A DNA stretch of 51,928 nucleotides from Pseudomonadota bacterium (GTDB lineage: Bacteria; Pseudomonadota; Gammaproteobacteria; Burkholderiales; Burkholderiaceae_D): positions 1,734-53,661 of the forward strand of contig JAKACN010000005.1 in the NCBI GenBank assembly GCA_021821365.1, written 5' to 3'. The number at the start of each line of letters is the position of its first letter. Position 1 is the stretch's first letter. Below are positions 17,569 to 26,953 of this stretch, piece by piece. A program made the translations under genes and the position numbers. The notes beneath the pieces were generated by a model. That model made no database searches. It was not told where the DNA came from and saw only the letters and a list, made by a program, of their open reading frames with translations.

Positions 17569-18906
17569 TTATGGTTTGGCGGCTGGTGCTTCGTTGCGCG
17601 GCGCCACGCGCGTGAACAGCGGCTTCGGCTCGAAGCTCGTATCGATATGGCAGCCGCCTGGAAATCGCGTCGCCTGTTCGGCGCATCCCGATGCGATCTG
17701 TTCGGCGTCGGGTTTCTTGCCTGCGGCGATCCACTGCATCATGGCGTCGAACAGTGCGGCATACTCGGCGTCCGCCAGCTTGCTGTGTTCATGCTCGGTG
17801 GTAAACACCTGCACCAGCTTGTCCTGGCGGCCGGCAGCCGCGACTGCATCGTGATAGGCAGCTTCGTATTCGACCATCGCGGTCGGATCGTCGATGGCAT
17901 GCATGGTCAGCACCGGGACATCGATCCTGCCGGTCAGGTCGGAGTCGTCGGCGAGCTGCCGCACCGCGCCTGGATCGGCTTCGAAACGCACGACACCGCG
18001 GTTCAGTGCCTCGTCCTCGGAGGATCCGCGGTAGGCTACCTTGCCATTGGAGAACGGATTGCGCCCGCCCAGCACACGCTGGGTCAGGTCACGGAACATG
18101 AAGGTGGCCCAGCCGAGGTGCGATACCAGCGTGCGCTCGGGAATGCGGATCACGCCGAGGATGCCGGCCAGCCTGCGCTGTTGCGCTTCGCTGCGCTGCG
18201 CGGGCGGCAACTTGACGCCGGTGCATTCGTTGACGCGCGCCTCGAGTTCTTTCGCGCTCATCGTTGCGTCGGCGGGCAGGCCCATCCACAACGGATACTG
18301 CGGCTCGTCCGGCCGCGGGTGGTTATGGCAGAAGTATTGGTACACCGCGCGCAGGTCCGCCCGATGCAGGTAGTTGCGCGTGCCGCCGGCGAGCATGCCG
18401 CTGGTCAGCACCGCGCCGTCGTAGTTGCGCGAGCCGTCCGCGTTGAGCGCGTACAGTTCGATACCTTTCGCCGCGACGTTGCCGCCCCATGACTGACCGT
18501 GCAGGATCGTGTGCGCCGGCTTGCCGATAGCCTGCACAAAGATCTTGCGCAGGTTTTCGGTATCTTCGGCGGCCATGCGTACGCCGTATCCCGGACGGCG
18601 ATAGCTCGATGCTGCCCAGGCAAAGCCCTGGCGCACGGTGACCGCAAAGCGCTCCAGGTCCTGGCGGCTGCTGTCGCGGACGATGGGCGCCAGGCGCGGG
18701 CCGCCATGCGCATGCATGACCAGCGTCCGGTTCCATTTGTCGGGCAGTGCAATCCAGTATTGCGCGCCATTGGCGTCCGCACCCGTATAGCACTTCGCCA
18801 CCTGTTCCAGCGAAGCGGGGCAGGGTGTCAGGGCCTGCGCGTGCACATGCGCCAGGGGTGCGGCCAGCAGGCCGCACGCAAGCAGTGTGGAAAATCGGAT
18901 ATTCAT
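17569..18906 (-). CDS. Secreted alpha/beta hydrolase
   Basis: Signal peptide; nucleophile elbow 'LHGQSWGGNVA'; 'VPVLTMHAIDDPTAMVEYEAAY'. Confidence 0.8.
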   Translation of the reverse strand: MNIRFSTLLACGLLAAPLAHVHAQALTPCPASLEQVAKCYTGADANGAQYWIALPDKWNRTLVMHAHGGPRLAPIVRDSSRQDLERFAVTVRQGFAWAASSYRRPGYGVRMAAEDTENLRKIFVQAIGKPAHTILHGQSWGGNVAAKGIELYALNADGSRNYDGAVLTSGMLAGGTRNYLHRADLRAVYQYFCHNHPRPDEPQYPLWMGLPADATMSAKELEARVNECTGVKLPPAQRSEAQQRRLAGILGVIRIPERTLVSHLGWATFMFRDLTQRVLGGRNPFSNGKVAYRGSSEDEALNRGVVRFEADPGAVRQLADDSDLTGRIDVPVLTMHAIDDPTAMVEYEAAYHDAVAAAGRQDKLVQVFTTEHEHSKLADAEYAALFDAMMQWIAAGKKPDAEQIASGCAEQATRFPGGCHIDTSFEPKPLFTRVAPRNEAPAAKP

Positions 18907-19034
18907 CGGCTCCTCTCATTCTCTCGACATATCGGCGCAACACGCGCTCCTGAATTTCCCGACGATGGTAGGAACTTTTCACGGCAATGTAAAATATCTT
19001 GAAACGACAATCTCGATACATTGAAAGTATTGAC

Positions 19035-19991
19035 ATGGAACTGAGGCACCTGCGATATTTCATCGTCGTGGCGGAGGAAGGCCACTTCACGCGCGCGGCG
19101 GAACGGCTCGGCATGCAGCAGCCTCCGCTCAGCCAGCAGATCCGCGCGCTCGAGCAGGAATTGGGTTTCGATCTGTTCCGGCGACATCCGAAAGGCGCCG
19201 ACCTCACCGCAGCCGGGACCGTCTTCCTCAAGGAGGCAAGGTCCATTCTGGACGGCGTGCAGCGCGCCTCGCAACGCGCCGCGCGTGCGGCAAGCGGAGC
19301 GGAAGGAAGCCTCGTCATCGGACTCACCAGCTCCGCGGCGGCGCACCCGCTCATTCCGCGCATCGTACGTGCCTACCGGGAGGCGTGGCCGGCGATCAGC
19401 CTTGAATTCAAGGAAGGCAATGCGGCCGAACTGACCGAAGCCATCGCTGGGGGCAAGCTCGATATCGCCTTCCGGCGCGTGCCGGTCAGCCATCCGCCCG
19501 ACATCGCTTTTCACCGGCTGCAGGAGGAGGAGATGCTGCTGGTGCTGCCGGCCGGGCACCCATTGCTGCGACGGCAACGCGGCAACGCCATGCCGGAGAT
19601 TTCATTGAAATCGCTCAGGGACGAGGAGTTCATCCTGGTGCGCAGGCATGGCGCGCCAGGCATGTATTCCAACCTGATCGATGCCTGCGAGCGTGCCGGC
19701 TTCACGCCGAAGATCGCGATCGAGGTCGAGCGCATGCTGACCAATATCAGCCTCGTGGCGGCCGGTGCCGGCGTGTCGGCCGTGCCGGCCTCGATGAAGG
19801 GCTTTCACGCGGACAGCGCGGTATATTGCCGTATCCGCGACGGAGGACCGGGATTGGGAGCGCCATTGACGATGGCGTGCAAGGACACGAGCTCTTCACC
19901 GGCAGTCGTCCACTTCCTGGCGCAAGCGAAGAAGCTCGGCAGGTACCCGCACAAGACGGCGGCACAACGCTCCCGGCAAGCGGCCCGCTGA
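19035..19991 (+). CDS. LysR-family transcriptional regulator
   Basis: 'MELRHLRYFIVVAEEGHFTRAAERLGMQQPPLSQQIRALEQELGFDLFRR'; divergent from the hydrolase gene. ORF track starts at 18999. Confidence 0.95.
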   Translation: MELRHLRYFIVVAEEGHFTRAAERLGMQQPPLSQQIRALEQELGFDLFRRHPKGADLTAAGTVFLKEARSILDGVQRASQRAARAASGAEGSLVIGLTSSAAAHPLIPRIVRAYREAWPAISLEFKEGNAAELTEAIAGGKLDIAFRRVPVSHPPDIAFHRLQEEEMLLVLPAGHPLLRRQRGNAMPEISLKSLRDEEFILVRRHGAPGMYSNLIDACERAGFTPKIAIEVERMLTNISLVAAGAGVSAVPASMKGFHADSAVYCRIRDGGPGLGAPLTMACKDTSSSPAVVHFLAQAKKLGRYPHKTAAQRSRQAAR

Positions 19992-21188
19992 ATGAAAGCC
20001 GCTACCTGTCCGGGCCCGTTCTGGCAGATGCTGTGCGCGATCGCGCTTGGCATCGCGTTCGGCGTCGCGCAGCCGGAACTCGCCGTGCGCATGAAACCGC
20101 TTGGCGACGCGTTCGTCTCGGTCATCCGGCTGCTGGTGGTGCCCATCATCTTTTTCACGGTCGCGCCCGGGATCGCTGCGATCGGCAGCATGCGACAGAG
20201 CGGGCGCGTCGGCATCAAGGCCTTGATCTGCTTCGAACTGCTGTCCATCCTGGCACTGTGCACCGGCCTTGCCGTCGCGCTGCTGATGAAGCCGGGGGCG
20301 GGCATCCGTCTGGATCCTGCGCGCCTCGCCAGCGGACCATCGCCGGGCCCGCTGCAAACGCTCGCGGAGGCCTTCATGCACAATCCCGCGCTGCAGGTAC
20401 TCCTGCTTGCCATGCTTTGCGGCATTGCCCTCGCGTTGCCTGGACAGCGCGCGGCACCATGGCGCGCGCATTGCGAACAGACCGGCGCGCGGCTGTTCAG
20501 GCTCGTCGGCCTGATACTGAAAGCGGCACCGCTCGCCGCCTTCGGCGCCATCGCCTGCACCGTCGGCAAGCACGGGCTGGCAGCGATCCTGCCCTTGCTG
20601 AACCTGCTCGGCGCGCTGTACCTGGCCAGCGCACTCTTCGTGCTGCTCGTTCTCGGGGCGGTCGCGCGCCTGTGCCGATTCGAACTCCTGCGCTTCATCG
20701 CCTATATCAGGGACGAACTGATGATCGTCATCGGCACGGCGTCGTCCATTGCGGCCATGCCCATGCTGATGGACAAGCTCGAACGCGCCGGGTGCGCCCG
20801 GCCGGTGGTGGGCGTGGTGGTCCCCGCAGGCTATTCGTTCAACCTCAACGGGAGCAACGTCTACATCGCAACGGCCCTGGTCTTCCTCGCGCAGGCCATG
20901 CATATCGCGCTCGGGCCCTGCGACTACCTGACGGTCATCGTCGTGGCGCTGGTGACATCCAAGGGGGCGAGCGGCGTCGCGGGGTCGGCGTTCATCGCGC
21001 TGGCCGCAACGCTGGCGGCAGTGCCGGCGATACCTGCCGGCAGCCTCCTGTTCATCATCGGCATCGAACGTATGCTGAAGTGCCGGTCAATGACGAACCT
21101 CATCGGCAACGGCGTGGCTTGCCTGGCGATATCGGCCTGGGATGGCACGCTCGACCGGGACAAGCTGCGCGCGTGCGGCCTCGGCTAA
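19992..21188 (+). CDS. Dicarboxylate/amino acid:cation symporter (DAACS family)
   Basis: 'VVPIIFFTVAPGIAAIG', 'IVIGTASSIAAMPMLMDKLE', 'VVVPAGYSFNLNGSNVYIATALVFLAQAM', 'VTSKGASGVAGSAFIALAATLAAVP'. Confidence 0.92.
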   Translation: MKAATCPGPFWQMLCAIALGIAFGVAQPELAVRMKPLGDAFVSVIRLLVVPIIFFTVAPGIAAIGSMRQSGRVGIKALICFELLSILALCTGLAVALLMKPGAGIRLDPARLASGPSPGPLQTLAEAFMHNPALQVLLLAMLCGIALALPGQRAAPWRAHCEQTGARLFRLVGLILKAAPLAAFGAIACTVGKHGLAAILPLLNLLGALYLASALFVLLVLGAVARLCRFELLRFIAYIRDELMIVIGTASSIAAMPMLMDKLERAGCARPVVGVVVPAGYSFNLNGSNVYIATALVFLAQAMHIALGPCDYLTVIVVALVTSKGASGVAGSAFIALAATLAAVPAIPAGSLLFIIGIERMLKCRSMTNLIGNGVACLAISAWDGTLDRDKLRACGLG

Positions 21189-21235
21189 CCTGGTTCGCGA
21201 CCGGCATAGCATACAACCGACGATGGGTGTGCATC

Positions 21236-21442
21236 TCATGCATGCACATAACCGTCGCTGACGGAGTTGACGAGCACGCCGTCGACATAGACGGAGACGG
21301 GTTCGCCGTCGGGCGAAGTCAGCAGGCCGCCGGTGGACACGTGCTGGAACGGCAGCTTCATCCTGCCGCCGTGGACGGCAGCCATGGCGTCATGGTCCAT
21401 GTCGCGGTGTTGGGGCAGGTCGTTGATGGTCAGGGATTTCAT
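21236..21442 (-). CDS. Small peptide precursor with double-glycine leader, 68 aa
   Basis: MKSLTINDLPQHRDMDHDAMAAVHGG|RMKLPFQHVSTGGLLTSPDGEPVSVYVDGVLVNSVSDGYVHA; AAGGAG RBS at 21451-21456 (minus). ORF track start (21628) is an unlikely extension. Confidence 0.65.
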   Translation of the reverse strand: MKSLTINDLPQHRDMDHDAMAAVHGGRMKLPFQHVSTGGLLTSPDGEPVSVYVDGVLVNSVSDGYVHA

Positions 21443-21887
21443 GGCAATGCTCCTTGCGAATCGGTTAGTCGGACGAGGTGCGGCGCATTGTTGCGCTCGA
21501 CCAGTCACTTGCAGGGAACATGCCAGTGCCGGAATCCGGGCGAATGGCGCAAAACCGCGGTCTTCCGCATCGAAATCCGGCGCCGGATGCTTGGATGCGC
21601 AAGGAAGACGTTCGCCTTGGGCAGACATGACGGCAAACAGTGTTGGCTAACTGCCGACAACCGTGTGGCATTCAGCTTGGCGCATCGGCGGCCCTTCATG
21701 ACGCTTTGTCATCGCAGCCTCCCGAAGCTGTGCAGGATGGCAATACCCGATAGGTGGTTACGCGCCGCCCCCCCCTGCGCAACGCTTGCCGGATAGCCAA
21801 TCCTGCGCTTGATTCCATAGAGAAAAATTGACGCAGTGCAAGTTGCGTCTTAGCATAGCCTCCACCGCACGCATCCCACCGTCAATC

Positions 21888-23969
21888 ATGTCTTCCCCGA
21901 AATCCGCCAGATGGAACGCGTTTCGCCTGAAAACGCTCAGCGCCGCAGTTCTTTCGAGCCTGTTCTTTTCGCACGCCCATGCCGTGGGGCTGGGCGACCT
22001 CACAGTCCAGTCGGCGCTCGGCCAGCCGTTGCGCGCCGAGATCGAGCTGGTGTCGACCGCGCAGGGTGACGCAAGCCCGTTGCGCGTCAAGCTGGCATCG
22101 TACGAGGCCTATCGCCAGGCCAACATCGAATTCAATGCGGCGCTGCAGTCGCTGCGTTTTTCGGTCGAGCAACGCGGTGACAGGCAGGTGATCCGCGTCC
22201 TGTCGACGCAGCCGATGAATGAGCCTTTCATCGACATGCTGCTGGAACTCGGCAGCGGCGGCGGGCGCATGGTGCGCGAATACGTTTTCCTGCTCGATCC
22301 CGCCAGCCTGCCCATGCCGCAGGCGACGGCCGGCGCGGCGGAAAGCATCGCGTCGCCCAAGACAAGTCCGGGCCAGCCGGCACAGGCAACGTCAAGCACC
22401 CGGCCGATGCCTGCAGACAGGCAGCCGCCTGCGGGCAAACCCGCGCCGGCGCCCGCGAAGCAGGCCCCGGTCGCCGCAACCCAAACCAGGCCGATGGCGG
22501 CGCAGGAGCATGCCGGCGGCAAGTCGCGCCTGAAGCTGTCGGCCGTGAGCGCCACGGCAGGAACGAACGGCGACGCGGCCGCGAGCATCAACCGTGAAGA
22601 CTACGCCTCCATGGAGAAGGCGCTGGCCGATGCCGATGCGCGCGTCAAGGCGCTCGAAGTGAAGGTGGGCGAACTCCAGAAACTGCTGGAAGTCACGAAT
22701 GCGCTGCTGGCCGAATTGCAGAAGCAGAATGCATTGACGAAAGCGGGGGTAAAGCCCGTGGCAACGGTCGACGCGAAGGCCGACGCAACGATGCCGGCCA
22801 TGGCCGCCAGCGCGCCGCCGGCAATCGCACAAGCCAAGCCGGTAGCGGCAAAGAGCGAGACGCCCGCTGCTTCGGCGACGCCGGCACCAGCGGCCGCGAA
22901 GGCCGTGCCCAGGCCGAAACCGGTGGCGCCGCCGCCGCAGACCGGCCTGCTCGACGAACCGTTGCTGCTTCCGGGCGCCGGCCTGCTGCTGGTATTGATC
23001 GGCAGCGTCGGGCTCTATCTCCGCCGCAGGAAGGCGCGGCAGCCGTTCGATGCGGACAGGTTCGCGCATGACAGGCCGCAAGGGGGCGACGAGGACAATA
23101 CGGCAAGCATGGCATCGAGCACGCTGAATTCCGCCTACTCGCTGCTCGGCAATCCGACGCACTCCGGCGAGGTCGATGCCATGTCGGAGGCCGACGTCTA
23201 CATCGCCTATGGCCGCGATGTGCAGGCGGAGGAAGTGCTGAAGGATGCGCTGGCGAAGCAGCCGGATCGCCACGCGCTGCGCGTCAAGCTGCTGGGGATC
23301 TATGCCGGCCGCAAGGACGTGCAAGCCTGCGAGTCGCTCGCACGCGAGCTGTACAGGATGACCAAGGGCGAGGGCGACGACTGGTTGCAGGCAGCCGCCA
23401 TGGGACGCGAAATCGACCCGGGCAATCCGCTCTATGCGCAGGTCAAGGCCGCTGCACCGGCACTGCAGCCGGAAATCATCATGGCCTTGGCCGAGCCGAC
23501 GCCGCACGGCGAAGCGGTCACGGCGGCATCCGAAGCCGAAGCCGATGCGATGCCGCTGCCGGATGTCGCAGCGGAGGAGGCCCGCCCTGCCGCGGAGCCC
23601 TCGGCGAACGACCTCGATTTCGACCTGGACGCGTTGCGACTCGATGAAGCGACGCCGGCTGACTTCGCAGCCGCAGCCGAGAAGCAGCAGCCGGAACCGG
23701 GGCCGATCGATTTCGATTTCGTAGTACCGACGCTTTCCGCCGCCGTGCCTGTTGAGGGCAAGACGGAAGAGCCGCCCGCCGCGACGCCGCAGCCCGGCAC
23801 CGGGCCGATCGATTTCGACTTCGACCTGCCTGAGATTCCGGTTGTGGAAGAAGCGACGGCGTCCGAAGCGCAAGCCGCCAGCCCGATCGACATTGATTTC
23901 GCGCTGCCCGCCATCCCCACGGCAGGGGAGGCCGACGCCGAAAGCAAGCCGGCGCGCGCATCGAAATAG
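21888..23969 (+). CDS. FimV-like protein (single TM segment, TPR-like segment)
   Basis: N-terminal 'AVGLGDLTVQSALGQPLRAEIELVS', 'LRFSVEQRGDRQVIRVLSTQPMNEPFIDMLLELGS'; TM 'LLLPGAGLLLVLIGSVGLYLRRRK'; 'ADVYIAYGRDVQAEEVLKDALAKQPDRHALRVKLLGIYAGRKD'. Confidence 0.85.
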   Translation: MSSPKSARWNAFRLKTLSAAVLSSLFFSHAHAVGLGDLTVQSALGQPLRAEIELVSTAQGDASPLRVKLASYEAYRQANIEFNAALQSLRFSVEQRGDRQVIRVLSTQPMNEPFIDMLLELGSGGGRMVREYVFLLDPASLPMPQATAGAAESIASPKTSPGQPAQATSSTRPMPADRQPPAGKPAPAPAKQAPVAATQTRPMAAQEHAGGKSRLKLSAVSATAGTNGDAAASINREDYASMEKALADADARVKALEVKVGELQKLLEVTNALLAELQKQNALTKAGVKPVATVDAKADATMPAMAASAPPAIAQAKPVAAKSETPAASATPAPAAAKAVPRPKPVAPPPQTGLLDEPLLLPGAGLLLVLIGSVGLYLRRRKARQPFDADRFAHDRPQGGDEDNTASMASSTLNSAYSLLGNPTHSGEVDAMSEADVYIAYGRDVQAEEVLKDALAKQPDRHALRVKLLGIYAGRKDVQACESLARELYRMTKGEGDDWLQAAAMGREIDPGNPLYAQVKAAAPALQPEIIMALAEPTPHGEAVTAASEAEADAMPLPDVAAEEARPAAEPSANDLDFDLDALRLDEATPADFAAAAEKQQPEPGPIDFDFVVPTLSAAVPVEGKTEEPPAATPQPGTGPIDFDFDLPEIPVVEEATASEAQAASPIDIDFALPAIPTAGEADAESKPARASK

Positions 23970-24105
23970 TCGCGCAAGGGGTGCGTCGAACAGGCGGTTG
24001 GGCGAGCAACGTCCCGCTGTCGGAACGAGGCTGCGCCCGGGCTGGCTTTCCTCCGGGAACCGGCATAATCGTGTTGCGTCGCACCACCACCTCCGGAAAC
24101 GCTTC

Positions 24106-24324
24106 ATGGACCCGACCGACCTGGAACTGCTCGTCACCCGCACCATGCCCTTCGGCAAGTACAAGGGCCGCCTGATGGCCGACCTGCCGGGGCACTACCT
24201 TAACTGGTTCGCGCGCGAAGGCTTTCCGCCGGGCGAAATCGGCCGCCTGCTGAATCTCATGCACGAACTCGACCACAACGGGCTGACCTCCCTGCTGGCG
24301 CCATTGCGCCGGCGTTCGCCATAA
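24106..24324 (+). CDS. DUF3820 family protein
   Basis: MDPTDLELLVTRTMPFGKYKGRLMADLPGHYLNWFAREGFPPGEIGRLLNLMHELDHNGL. Start moved from ORF track 23752, which overlaps fimV-like gene. Confidence 0.85.
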   Translation: MDPTDLELLVTRTMPFGKYKGRLMADLPGHYLNWFAREGFPPGEIGRLLNLMHELDHNGLTSLLAPLRRRSP

Positions 24325-24356
24325 AAAAACCCCGCGAAGTCTGGGTTCGCGGGGTT
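24323..24356 (-). terminator. Rho-independent terminator for the minus-strand membrane protein gene
   Basis: Perfect 11-bp stem AACCCCGCGAA/TTCGCGGGGTT, 7-nt loop; the A-run at 24323-24329 gives a U-tract on minus-strand transcript. Confidence 0.85.
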
Positions 24357-24410
24357 AAACCTTCCTGAGACAGGGAGGAGGAGACAACAGGTAACGCCGG
24401 GGATTGCGGC

Positions 24411-24830
24411 TTAGACGGCGCTGAAATCCGGGTTCGGCTTCAATCCGCGCAACGCGGAGAGTCCGTTTCGTTCCGTCACGCGTTGCGACGCGTCCAGGAT
24501 GTCATTGAACGCGAGGCCGGGCGTGCGGCGGACCGGCATCGGCACTGCGGCGGCCGGCGCGCGGGCAGCCAGCCTGAACAGCGCCGGACCAGCCAGGTAG
24601 GTCACCGGGAACGCGATCGGCCAGGCGATCAGCCAGCTTTCCATCCAGGCGCCGAAGAATCCTTCGGCTGCCCCGGGCCCCATCGCCTGCATCACAGCGG
24701 TGATCACCAGCGTGATCAGGCCGCTCAACACCAGCGAAGGCAGCATCGACGCCAGGCTGCGCGAACGGCGCACGAAGGACGCGGCCTGGTCCAGCAGGCT
24801 GGGATGGAAGGAATGGCTGACTGCACTCAT
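24411..24830 (-). CDS. DUF2798-like small membrane protein
   Basis: 'LPSLVLSGLITLVITAVMQAMGPGAAEGFFGAWMESWLIAWPIAFPVTYLAGPALFRL'. Confidence 0.75.
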   Translation of the reverse strand: MSAVSHSFHPSLLDQAASFVRRSRSLASMLPSLVLSGLITLVITAVMQAMGPGAAEGFFGAWMESWLIAWPIAFPVTYLAGPALFRLAARAPAAAVPMPVRRTPGLAFNDILDASQRVTERNGLSALRGLKPNPDFSAV

Positions 24831-24860
24831 GATTTCACCTCGGCGGATGTGATTGAGATC

Positions 24861-25181
24861 CTAGTTGCCGCGGGATGCGATGGACCGCAACTCGGAAGCC
24901 AGGCTGGGATGCAGGCTTTCGACTTCCCACGCCATGCGGTTGATTTCCATGATGGACTTCAGGCGGCGGCGCTCTTCGCGCTGTTCCAGCGAGTAGCGCG
25001 GCTTGACGACAAGCAATGCGGCGCGCAGCAGCCCGACCAGCAGGGGCTTGAATGCGACTACGATGGCTGCCAGGACGCCGAGGCCAAGCATCGGGCGGAC
25101 GACGTTCAGCGCATTCGCGATGAGCATCTCCAGGGCGGGCAGGGTGGATTCGGCAGGAATGGCAATGGACAGGATAGACAT
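24861..25181 (-). CDS. Hypothetical small membrane protein
   Basis: Intact ORF with TM segment and charged C-terminus; same strand and adjacent to DUF2798-like gene. Confidence 0.6.
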   Translation of the reverse strand: MSILSIAIPAESTLPALEMLIANALNVVRPMLGLGVLAAIVVAFKPLLVGLLRAALLVVKPRYSLEQREERRRLKSIMEINRMAWEVESLHPSLASELRSIASRGN

Positions 25182-25347
25182 GATTTACTCCAAGACAATA
25201 TTTACGCTTCGTTTCCCTCTTATGTTGCAGTGCAGTATAAGTTGCCCACAGTTATAAAACCAATTTCCTTTCCGCATATCAGCTATAATCCTTATGAATA
25301 TCATGGTTTTTCCATTTTCTCCCGACCATCCTTTGCCTCCTTGAGCC

Positions 25348-26307
25348 ATGAGCTTCCTGACACTGGATTTGAACCTGCTGCGCGTCTTCGATGCAGTCAT
25401 GACCGAACAGAACCTCACCCGTGCCGCGAACCGGCTGGCGATGACGCAGCCCGCCGTGTCGAACGCTTTGCGCCGTCTGCGCGATGCGCTGGGAGACGAA
25501 TTGCTGATCCGCACGGCCCACGGCGTCAAGCCGACGCCCCGGGCGGAAAGCCTGTGGCCGGCCGTGCGACGCGCGCTTGCCGGGCTGGAGGAAGCGATTT
25601 CGCCGGATGAGCACTTCGATATTTCCACGGCACAGAATACGTTCCGCATGGCAATGGCCGATGCGACCGCCGCGCTATGGCTGCCCTCGCTGGTGCGCTC
25701 CATCGAGCGCGAGGCGCCGGGCCTGACGATCCGCATGGTTCCGCTCACGACGCGCGAGCCGCGTCCGATGTTGCTGCGTGGCGATATCGACCTTGCGGTC
25801 GGCTTCTTTCCGGGGGTCGTGGCGCAACTGGCCGGCGGCCAGGCTTCCGTGTCGCCGATCCGCCATGAGCAACTCTATTCCGGACGTTATGTGTGCGTGA
25901 TGCGCAAGCATCATCCGCTGGCGAAAAAGGAACTGACGATCGACGACTATTGCGCGTCCAACCATCTGCTGGTCAGTTTTTCGGGCCGCGCGCACGGCCT
26001 GGTGGACGAAGCGCTGGCAAAGATCGGGCGCGAGCGCCGCATCCTCCTGACGGTGAACCAGTTCTTCACCGCCGGACGCGTGGTGGCAACCTCCGACCTC
26101 ATCACGGTCCTGCCGCGCCACCTGATCGCATCGACCGGCATCACCGGCGCCCTGATCACCAAGGAACTGCCGTTCTCGCTGCCGAACGTGCATGTGGACA
26201 TGCTGTGGCACGAACGCGATACCCGCAATCCCGCGCACAAGTGGCTGCGCGAGCACCTGAGCGGCACCACGCGGGACACCTTCTCGAAAGTCGGGACCGC
26301 GCGCTGA
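25348..26307 (+). CDS. LysR-family transcriptional regulator
   Basis: 'LDLNLLRVFDAVMTEQNLTRAANRLAMTQPAVSNALRRLRDALGDELLIRT'. Confidence 0.95.
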   Translation: MSFLTLDLNLLRVFDAVMTEQNLTRAANRLAMTQPAVSNALRRLRDALGDELLIRTAHGVKPTPRAESLWPAVRRALAGLEEAISPDEHFDISTAQNTFRMAMADATAALWLPSLVRSIEREAPGLTIRMVPLTTREPRPMLLRGDIDLAVGFFPGVVAQLAGGQASVSPIRHEQLYSGRYVCVMRKHHPLAKKELTIDDYCASNHLLVSFSGRAHGLVDEALAKIGRERRILLTVNQFFTAGRVVATSDLITVLPRHLIASTGITGALITKELPFSLPNVHVDMLWHERDTRNPAHKWLREHLSGTTRDTFSKVGTAR

Positions 26308-26326
26308 GCGTGCGCGCCGGTGCGGA

Positions 26327-26542
26327 TCAGGCGGTGCGCAGGGGCAGGCATCGCCCGTTCGGTCCTGCAAACAATCCGTCGCGCGTTTTCATCACGACGA
26401 TCTTTCCCTCGCCTCTGACTTCGACCAGCACCTTGTCCGCGCCGCGCAGCACGTTCGCCAGGCGCAGATGCCCGTGCAGGAGACGATAGGCTTCGCCGTC
26501 GCGGACGATCACGATATGTTCGCTGCTGATGAAGTTTTCCAT
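26327..26542 (-). CDS. Hypothetical protein, 71 aa
   Basis: Intact ORF with non-shadow composition 'MENFISSEHIVIVRDGEAYRLLHGHLRLANVLRGADKVLVEVRGEGKIVVMKT'. Confidence 0.55.
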   Translation of the reverse strand: MENFISSEHIVIVRDGEAYRLLHGHLRLANVLRGADKVLVEVRGEGKIVVMKTRDGLFAGPNGRCLPLRTA

Positions 26543-26630
26543 GGCGCCGGTACACGCTGATTCCAGCGCCGGATCCTACGCGCCGTTTGTGACCCGGGAA
26601 TGACGTTTGCGCGGCAGGCAAGCCGCGCGC

Positions 26631-26825
26631 TCAACGGCGCGGCGGCTCGCCGGCGGCGGCCTCGCGCTGCGCTTCATCGTCCCCTGTCTCGGCGAGCTCG
26701 GGGGATTGCAATTGCGCGCGAAGATACTTGATCGGGGCCAGCGCGAGGACGATGATCAGCGCCCAGAACAGGATCACCGCAACCGATCCCAGCCAGTGCC
26801 AGCCTGCTCCATGATTCCACATCAT
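26631..26825 (-). CDS. Small single-TM membrane protein, 64 aa
   Basis: 'MMWNHGAGWHWLGSVAVILFWALIIVLALAPIKYLRAQL', resembling small SHOCT-like membrane proteins without the SHOCT domain; FNR-like box upstream. Confidence 0.6.
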   Translation of the reverse strand: MMWNHGAGWHWLGSVAVILFWALIIVLALAPIKYLRAQLQSPELAETGDDEAQREAAAGEPPRR

Positions 26826-26902
26826 TTCGAGACCTCCCGATACGTTCGACGCCCGTGAAGCGGCGATCGTTCTGTTTTACCTTATCCGGAAAGGGTGGCC
26901 CT

Positions 26903-26916
26903 TTGACTCAGGTCAA
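26903..26916. promoter_or_regulatory. FNR/Anr-like palindrome TTGACTCAGGTCAA
   Basis: Perfect dyad TTGAC-N4-GTCAA, close to consensus TTGAT-N4-ATCAA. Confidence 0.55.
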
Positions 26917-26953
26917 ACATGCCTGAACGGTGCGATGCCCATGACTGGCGACA

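Noticed and set aside
16291-18492. 733-aa plus-strand ORF over porin and hydrolase
   Set aside because: Spans two genes on the opposite strand with strong family motifs; composition typical of shadow frames.
19826-21796. 656-aa plus-strand ORF over the DAACS symporter
   Set aside because: Out-of-frame overlap with a well-supported membrane transporter; Arg/Ala-rich.
22392-24164. 590-aa minus-strand ORF opposite the FimV-like gene
   Set aside because: Arg-rich antisense shadow; the plus frame carries FimV motifs and a TM segment.
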